From: Neckera pumila
Lineage: Eukaryota; Streptophyta; Bryopsida; Hypnales; Neckeraceae
DNA length: 64,000 bases
Direction: 5' to 3'
NCBI GenBank assembly: GCA_963969595.1
Contig: OZ018411.1
Span: 23,434,545 to 23,498,544, forward strand
Below, piece by piece: positions 58,076 through 64,000 of this stretch (position 1 is its first letter; each line of letters begins with the position of its first letter). Under the pieces are notes generated by a model. The model was not told the origin of the DNA. It made no database searches and saw only the letters and a program-made list of their open reading frames with translations. The translations under genes were made by a program, and so were the position numbers.

Positions 58076-58618
58076 TTAATTTCCTGGTGACATCGCCGGC
58101 GCTCCGTAAGGCGACTCGTAAGGCGATTCCCCAGCAGGCGCCATACCTGGACCCGCATCAAAATACATGGGCGCCATCACGGGCTCATACAAGGGCGCCA
58201 GAGCTGGCCCGCGGACGTAACTTGGCGGCGGTGCAGACACGGGCGGCGTGGCGAAGGCAAGCTTGAAACAGCCCTGATAGCAATACGACTCATTCGTGGC
58301 CGGGTCGATCAAGCGCAGGAGCGTGTAGTAATTGTACGGCTTGAGTTGGCTCGCGGGGTTGGCGGTCGCGTTCGTGAGCGCCTTCCGAAGGGTAGTCTGG
58401 CATGTGGAAGTGATCACACCGTCGAAGAGCGTGCTGGAGAAGCCGTACCAGTCGCAAGAAACGGGGGTTCCGGATTCGTTGAGCACTGGCTCGGGGCCAT
58501 AGGAAATTGTGGGCTCGTCGGCGAAGTTCGCAGGGCGAGGTAAGCCGTCCTCGAGCGTAGCTGTCACGAAGGTGACAATGCAGGCGCACACCAACAATGT
58601 CGCAAGGGTTCTCGTCAT
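58076..58618 (-). CDS. Secreted four-cysteine protein with Pro/Tyr-rich tail
   Basis: ATG at 58618, TAA at 58078-58076, 180 residues, single exon. Residues 1-20 are a signal peptide ending TFVTA. The mature part has four cysteines (55, 73, 113, 117: CDWYGF, TCQTTL, YCYQGC) that could form two disulfides, and two NxS/T glycosylation sites. From residue 122 it turns into a Pro/Ala/Tyr-rich tail with APPPSY, APLYEPVMAPMY and repeated ESPY. The layout resembles small cell-wall or apoplastic proteins. I do not recognise a named family. The frame is open for 19 codons upstream, but only from a TTG, and the signal peptide fits the ATG. The GC-rich coding sequence contrasts with its AT-rich surroundings. 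Confidence 0.75.
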   Translation of the reverse strand: MTRTLATLLVCACIVTFVTATLEDGLPRPANFADEPTISYGPEPVLNESGTPVSCDWYGFSSTLFDGVITSTCQTTLRKALTNATANPASQLKPYNYYTLLRLIDPATNESYCYQGCFKLAFATPPVSAPPPSYVRGPALAPLYEPVMAPMYFDAGPGMAPAGESPYESPYGAPAMSPGN

Positions 58619-59959
58619 GATCGATCGATACGATGTCGATCTAGAGAGACCGGCCTGATCAGCACTTCGAACCAATTAAAACCCGGGATCCGGAGGTGAT
58701 TCCGGAGGTGATCGATTGATACGAGATAACACCCTGTGAACTTGAGACTGCAAATGGAGCCTCCAATGCAACTTCAGCGAGAACTTCAACGTAACCTTCA
58801 GTGCAACCCTCGATGTCACCTTCAATGGGACTCTCAATGCAACCTCCTGGAGTTGTGATGATTCCTCCTGTGAGAGTCTCTACCTGCAGCTGGATCGAGG
58901 GTTGGGGAGGAACCACGAATACTTGAACCAGCCCAGCCCAGGGGATGCAACAAGGAACTGCAACAAGAAGGAAGGTGCTGCACCCACCATTCCTAAGAAT
59001 GTGCACAGAGTTCGACTGGCGGTTCGTCTGGCCGCAGCTACGATCTCGCGTCGCGACCAGTGCTCGGCTGCGTTCGGTGGAGGCGCCAAATGCGTCGAAA
59101 TTGGTTTGTTCTGATACAGTATCTGTTACGTTCTTCACTTAGAAAGTAAAGGAGCTTGAAGAAATGGGATTGCGAGTGACGTACCAAGAGTTACTAATTT
59201 TAAGGTGATATGAACAAGCGGTATTACCTGTGTCTTTGCACAACACGAAATTAATATACTGTGTGTAAAAATAAACAGGTAATAGTTTTCTTTTGTTGAT
59301 GAAAAGAAATTAATAATATTAGTTCAAACTTCATAGACTCAATGATCAGTGTGCCAGGAAACTATGATCCATGCAGTGAGTCGGTGTATGATTTCTTCCA
59401 TTTGAAACATCGCAGGCCTACGAATTCAGCGCACTGTAGAGTACAAGGGTAACACTGTATACGGCTGATCACATCACCTCAGCATTAGAGAAAGAACCGA
59501 GCCTCTGGAGGGCCACTCCAGAGTGACATCCTTATGAATATTCATGTCATTGTGGGTCTACAGATTTTGAGTATTGTGAATTTCAACCAATTGGAATTTC
59601 GTCAAAAATCTGAATTTCACAATTTTGGTGCAGCTTTGGTGAAACCAAAAGCTACATTTATCTTTGTTTTGGGCTTGAAATGAGACCTTTGTGAAAATTT
59701 GTGTTACAATGTTTGCCTTGTGGAATATCGTCAATTTGATGAAATTGATGTTGTGTGTTCAAAATACAAGCAATCCATTTTGCTTTACCTTATCTATTAA
59801 TTGCGAAGTATCAAATTTTCATTTACATTGATTTTCATGTATTTATTTGTACTAATTCCTAATAACATCACAAAGTTCAAACCTTACGATTTGTCAATAG
59901 TTATCATGTGGCTATCATTGTTTCATATGTTTGCACGTTAATTTGTCAAAATCGAGAAT
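58619..59959. other. 5' flank of the secreted-protein gene and spacer
   Basis: The first 500 bp are GC-rich and hold several open but ATG-less frames; probably promoter and leader. At 59578-59623, GTGAATTTCA and TGAATTTCAC form a small imperfect palindrome. No gene is supported. Confidence 0.4.
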
Positions 59960-60073
59960 TTATCGCATCATTACAATGCATTACTTTGCATTGTTATCAC
60001 ATTGTTACAATGCATTATTTGCATCTGCATTATAACTTACAATACAAAGTAATGCATCGTAATGATGTGATAA
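59960..60073. repeat. 114-bp foldback
   Basis: 29-bp arms at 59960-59988 and 60045-60073 pair with about two mismatches (TTATCGCATCATTACAATGC against its complement). The loop repeats 'ACAATGCATTA' words. A small foldback MITE or hairpin; noncoding. Confidence 0.65.
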
Positions 60074-60079
60074 ATTGTA

Positions 60080-60882
60080 TTCCCTTTGTCTCAAAATGAT
60101 CTTCTTGTTGGCGATAATTTTTTGTCCCAAAATGATCTTTTTCTTGTGCAAGGAAGGGGATTTGTAGGGAGCTTTAAATATACTATAGAAGCACAGTGGT
60201 CAAATCCTTTTAAACAAATCCTTTAAAATAGGGCGTTGAATAAAAATCAACCCTCACTCATTAGAGGCATGGCAAAGTCATTAAAATAGGCTTTAAACAT
60301 GGAGTTGATGGAACTACTAAGGGCCTTCTTCTATGTGAGTTGGGGACTAGTGGACCTCACCAATGATCGGTGGGATATTCAGTCCAGAAAAACTGGGCCT
60401 CCCATCCCATCGATCATCAGTGAGGTCCACCGGCCCCCGATTCACATGGAAGGAGGCCTTAACTCCCTCCGATTAGAGGCACAACCATCAATTTAGTGAG
60501 CTAATTGAATTGCACCCCCTCTCATTGGAGATTCAATTCTCATATCAGAGCTTGCTTCTAATAAAGGAGGTTGGTGCTAGATTGGATATTAAAATGCACA
60601 TGGTTTGGTCTTGAGTCAACTCAAATTTTTCAAAATTTCAACTGGCTATTGACCATATTCTATTCATAAGTAGATATTGAGTGGGTCTATAGTGAACAAT
60701 CTAATAGCCATCGATGCTCCTCCAAAATCACACTTTGGAAACTAATCCAAAAATCAAAATTGGAGGATGATAGGAGAGTATAAAATTCTACTTACCAGTC
60801 AAAACAGATTTTAAAAATCACTATTTCAAGTTTAATCCGAAATATTTTGTCTAACAAAAAGATCATTTTGGAACGGAGGGAG
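60080..60882. mobile_element. Stowaway-like element with TA duplication
   Basis: The right end in reverse complement reads CTCCCTCCGTTCCAAAATGA and the left end TTCCCTTTGTCTCAAAATGA; both are followed by TCTT.TTGTT. TA lies on each side (60078-60079, 60883-60884). CTCCCTCCGT ends and a TA target are the Stowaway (Tc1/mariner) signature. The element is 803 bp, long for a MITE, and contains its own central hairpin. No transposase is visible. Confidence 0.75.
60317..60462. repeat. Central hairpin of the Stowaway-like element
   Basis: The arm at 60317-60374 (AAGGGCCTTCTTCTATGTGA..., GGACCTCAC...ATGATCGGTGGGAT) is complementary, with some mismatches, to 60404-60462 (ATCCCATCGATCATCAGTGA..., TTCACATGGAAGGAGGCCTT). 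The loop is about 29 bases. If transcribed it would form a long imperfect stem. Confidence 0.65.
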
Positions 60883-60884
60883 TA

Positions 60885-61596
60885 ATTAACATGTGAACTC
60901 GTGAAACAACGATAATTACATGATAATAGTTGACCAACCGTACGGTCTAAACTTTGTGATGGACCTCTCCGCAGCTTCTCAATGAAACCTTGCAAGTTGA
61001 TGAAATTGCTTTGGTGTCATTACATTGCCATAGGATTTGTTCTATCTAGTTAAGGTGGACCAACCCATCATTGTCTACTTCACAATTCCGTGACCTATTG
61101 TTTGGCCCCAAGTACGTTAACTGCTCCATCCAACTCTGTTTAGAAAGCATCCTAAACCATTTAAAATTCTAATAAAATTTGACAAGATTTTGACATTTAT
61201 AATAACATGGAATAACATGTCACCTTTTGATTGGTGGATACTTAAATGCTAATAGATGCATAGAAGGGCAGTTATGGGTTGTTGATAGGGCATTTATGTC
61301 TCCACTCTATGCACGGTTTTGTAATTTCAAACTAATTACTTCAAAAATTCACAAGAATTACAATTTTGATCAAAAATTATAACTCCACTTGGGTTTGATT
61401 TGTGAAACAAGCACACACCTCTAAAAATTATATGCCCTCTTGGAATTAGCTCCAAGATATTCACATTGCAAATCAGGGTGGTGACATTAAGAAATATTTC
61501 AGCCCTCGAAGGGGCTGCTTCAAGACTGTTACCTACTATTGGAAACAAAAAATTAAAAAATTAAAAAAAAATTAAAAAAAATTAAAAATTAAAAAA
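60885..61596. other. Gene-free stretch
   Basis: No gene is supported. The last 55 bp are a run of AATTAAAAA-like simple sequence. Confidence 0.4.
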
Positions 61597-61714
61597 TCCG
61601 GCCCGGCTTGGCGGCCAACAACCAAGGCAATTAGGAGCCAGGCAGCCTGCATGTACAGGCTTAGCGGCCAGCAGCCAGGCAGCCTGCCCGCATAGGCCTA
61701 GCGGCCAAGCCTGG
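61597..61714. repeat. GC-rich GCCAGGCAGCCTGC repeat block
   Basis: An abrupt GC-rich patch with GCCAGGCAGCCTGC twice and GCGGCCA(A/G)CA(A/G)CCA(A)GGCA variants. It abuts the next element and may be part of it. Confidence 0.5.
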
Positions 61715-62043
61715 CTATACTAAAAACTATATTTAGTGTTGGATTGCATTTAGTGTAATTACCAGCCTAACCCACTCAACACTAAATCTGAACTTTGGAG
61801 TAATTAGTGTAGTGTTAGACTTGAATACACTGCCTTCACCTTCTCTTCCCTTCTGCCTTCCCTTCCTTGGTCTTCCCTTGCGATCTAACACTAAATGTAA
61901 ACATTTTTGGATTTCAGATTTACCATAGAATATATTTAGTGTAGAAATTACATTTAATGTTACTTACTTTAGTAGGCTTAATGATATTTAGTGTCATGGT
62001 TCGTAAATAGTGTTGCTAACACTAAATATAGTTTTTAGTGTAG
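61715..62043. mobile_element. Element with 28-bp ends and ACACTAAA motif array
   Basis: Inverted ends CTAYACTAAAAACTATATTT, continuing AGTGTTRG, at 61715 and 62043 match at 26 of 28 positions. Inside the 329 bp, TTTAGTGT or ACACTAAA (or one-base variants) recurs about ten times in both orientations. ACACTAAA ends with repeated subterminal copies of the same word recall CACTA elements, but no clean 3-bp target duplication is visible. Noncoding. Confidence 0.65.
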
Positions 62044-62808
62044 TTCTTTTTAATTTTTTTAATTAAAAAAAAAAATCCTTTAATCTTCAAGTGACATGGC
62101 AGTTTCCCCACTACCTCAGCTGCCCATGTGTGGCTTTTTTTTTTAGTTCAATGAAGCTCCCAAGTTTGGGAACTTGTAAATAACTTGTAGTCCTTTTGAA
62201 GCCTCATTTCTCTTCTAATGTAGGCTTCTCTACCTTACGTTTCACCCAGGCATACAGTTACGGAGGTGTAATGAATCCATGACCCTATCAAATGCTCAAC
62301 TGAACTAACTGCAGAGCACGGATCCATCTGCGGTATCCCGTGAGTCTCCAATTTGCCTCATTCATTTCCCTGCCCGGACGGTCCGAATGTTCCAATTCGG
62401 GAGACTGCTGCCTGTAGCTTCAGTTGCTGAGGAGGCTGTGCCAGGTCTACTCCAGCTACAGCGGCGTTGTCTTCGGCATAAATGTTTCTGTAGGGAAGCA
62501 AGACTAGTTGAGGACTCACTGGAGAAGCGCCATTTGTGGACTTATTATATACTGCACGCCTCGAATCCAGCGGAGAACTTGGAGAAGCGGCGCCGAGCGC
62601 GCGCGCTGGACAGCGTCTCGAAACATGTCACTTGACTGGCCGTGCACACAAAAGACTTTCACGACAGAGGCAGCATTCTCAGTCATGCTTCTGGAAGCAC
62701 CCACAAGGCCACAAGGTAGCTGAAAGCCTTGAAAGGTGAAACCACCATGACCTCTGTTAGTATCGGTCGCTTGGTAATGCCCGAGGAGGAGGCCCTTTAT
62801 TTCCCAAA
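62044..62808. other. Unassigned, partly GC-rich stretch
   Basis: From about 62360 to 62800 the composition looks like coding DNA and several frames are open for 60-100 codons, but none has a recognised domain or a consistent splice structure. Confidence 0.35.
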
Positions 62809-63090
62809 ATGCCCGACGACGAGAGGTCATTGTCTGACGTAAACCACGAGCATCACGAGCAAAAGAGGATGAATATCGGGGATGAAAAATCGAAACTAGA
62901 TGAGGAATTTGTAATGCCCAATTACACAGGAAATCTCGTGCAATCGGGCATTACACTACAGAAGCCTCCCCGCAAATGTATGAGGAAATTCTTGCGAGTG
63001 GTTTACGAACAGGATAGGGTTACAGTAGAACCTCTAATAAGCAATATATTCTGTAAAGTAATAAATCTCTCTAAAGTAATGTTTCATTAG
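62809..63090 (+). pseudogene. Unknown coding module, copy 2
   Basis: Plus-strand frame with DEKSKLDEEFVMPNYTGN, SGITLQK and KCMRKFLRVVYEQDRV, related at protein level to the fragment at 11934-12101. A pogo-like end (TACAGTAGAACCTC) begins inside its 3' part at about 63014, so the original sequence probably ended or was cut there. It may be an exon of a host gene or a piece of a transposon; I do not recognise it. Confidence 0.4.
63014..63086 (+). mobile_element. pogo-like element left end
   Basis: TA then CAGTAGAACCTCTAATAAGC is the same terminal motif as at 51286 (CAGTARAACCTCT). Repeats such as 'GTAAAGTAATAAATCTCTC' follow. A matching right end was not found in the window. Confidence 0.5.
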
Positions 63091-63695
63091 GGGTAGTCAC
63101 ACCTTCTCATGAAAAACATTAAATCGTGCCATCCTTTGTGGGCCCAGCAGGGTAAATTTGAGTTTCTCGAGGATAAAAGTAAATAAAAGCCCCCTATATT
63201 GGAGTTGTGTCTAGGGATATTTATTAGGCCCACAAGCGAATTTTGAGCCTCTGATTGCAAATATAAACTCGGATTTTGAAAAAAATAAAATTTGTGGCAA
63301 ATAAAAAATTCCAGCGTTTTCCTTGAGGTAAATTTGGCCCGCAGGGCCTACCAAGGATGGCATGATTTAACGTCCTGCCCTTCTTACTTCTATGAAGAAT
63401 GAGAAGGTGTGGAGAGAAACGTGGAGTCAATGGGAGCCCTGGTGCAATGAAGAAGGTGTGACACCCCAATGAGATAGTGTGGAGACTGAGAATGGAGAAC
63501 GAACCCAACTGCAACGTAAGAAATTCCATGCATAAACTTCTTCACGGCCATTCTTGTCCTACGGAGGAGAAGAACGGCCCTTCTCAACCTTCACAGAATG
63601 GAGACAGTGCAAGCCGCGGAGAGCCAACAACTAAGCGCCACATCCCCATTTTCAACCTTTACGGAGCGGGGTGAAGAAGCATTGACTACCCCTAT
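63087..63695. repeat. Large imperfect foldback
   Basis: CATTAGGGGTAGTCA at 63087 pairs with TGACTACCCCTATTG at about 63683. ACACCTTCTCATGAAAAAC...GTGCCATCCTTTG.GGGCCC and GGTAAATTTGAG (63103-63165) pair with CTCAAG-side text at 63325-63412 (GGTAAATTTGGC, GGGCCTACCAAGGATGGCAT, GAGAAGGTGT). Probably the interior of the pogo-like element that starts at 63014. Confidence 0.45.
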
Positions 63696-64000
63696 TGTGT
63701 TAGACTGATTCCAAACTAGCTGCATACAAATGTCATGAATGCAAATGACCCTCCCTAATGTGATAACCTCTCTATGGAAGAATCTATATTCTATACTAGT
63801 TAATTAAGATAGTGCACCCACGACGGTAATAAGACTAACTTGTACTAATTTTGAAATCATAACATTGCTGTAAGCATACTTACTGATGAATGTGGAGTTT
63901 TTTAGAGATCCAGATACAATTAATAATCTAGTACTTGCTTTACATTGTTATTGTCCTTGTTCAAATGGTGTCGTTTTCCATTCATTTTCATTCAACTTCA
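63696..64000. other. Gene-free end of window
   Basis: AT-rich. No gene or repeat is supported. Confidence 0.4.

Noticed and set aside
58659..59138. 159-codon minus-strand frame upstream of the secreted-protein gene, with a hydrophobic stretch
   Set aside because: It starts at GTG and has no ATG in the frame; it lies in the promoter or leader of the real gene and shows no domain.

Overview
The window looks like nuclear DNA of a land plant. It is AT-rich and gene-poor, its genes are split by GT-AG introns, and it is crowded with transposon relics. The gene content is a leucine-rich-repeat receptor-like protein, an ACC-synthase-like aminotransferase, the prefoldin-like protein URI and small Pro/Ala/Tyr-rich secreted proteins. 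A bryophyte, perhaps a liverwort, is my best guess, but nothing in the window settles the species. I saw no tRNA, rRNA, CRISPR array or bacterial-type operon.

Layout. 1.5-4.3 kb: decayed hAT-type transposase gene (+) with a retroposed insertion inside it. 5.4-6.5 kb: broken LRR copy (+), tail-to-tail with its intact relative at 7.3-10.8 kb (-), a two-exon 1045-residue receptor-like protein with one membrane span and no kinase. 11-15 kb: small non-autonomous elements, including the first 931-bp member of a family flanked by TTAA. 15.1-21.4 kb: block bounded by inverted GGATGAAA-rich ends, with a minisatellite inside. 21.7-26.2 kb: a TTAA-element copy split by two nested insertions; the first insertion carries 14 exact copies of CAAWTTGTCT. 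28.1-28.4 kb: small secreted YAP-repeat protein (-). 29.5-33 kb: LINE tails and two more TTAA-elements, one holding a 156-bp-arm hairpin. 33-38.7 kb: degenerate repeats with no gene. 38.7-43.4 kb: 12-exon ACC-synthase-like gene (-), for which every exon joins in frame to give 476 residues. 44.5-45.5 kb: Tc1/mariner transposase relic. 48.7-50.9 kb: two more TTAA-elements. 51.6-56.1 kb: seven-exon URI gene (+, 411 residues) preceded by a telo-box. 58.1-58.6 kb: secreted four-cysteine protein (-). 60-64 kb: Stowaway-like, pogo-like and other foldback elements, plus a second copy of an unknown coding module also seen at 11.9 kb.

The five expressed-looking genes show no functional link to one another. 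The receptor-like protein and the two secreted proteins act at the cell surface. URI acts in the cytosolic/nuclear R2TP-prefoldin machinery. The aminotransferase is a soluble PLP enzyme. What ties the window together is transposon history: repeated families of TTAA elements, Tc1/mariner and pogo derivatives, LINE tails and foldbacks nested in one another. The least explained structure is the 2.4-kb insertion at 21.85-24.27 kb with its two-orientation motif array.
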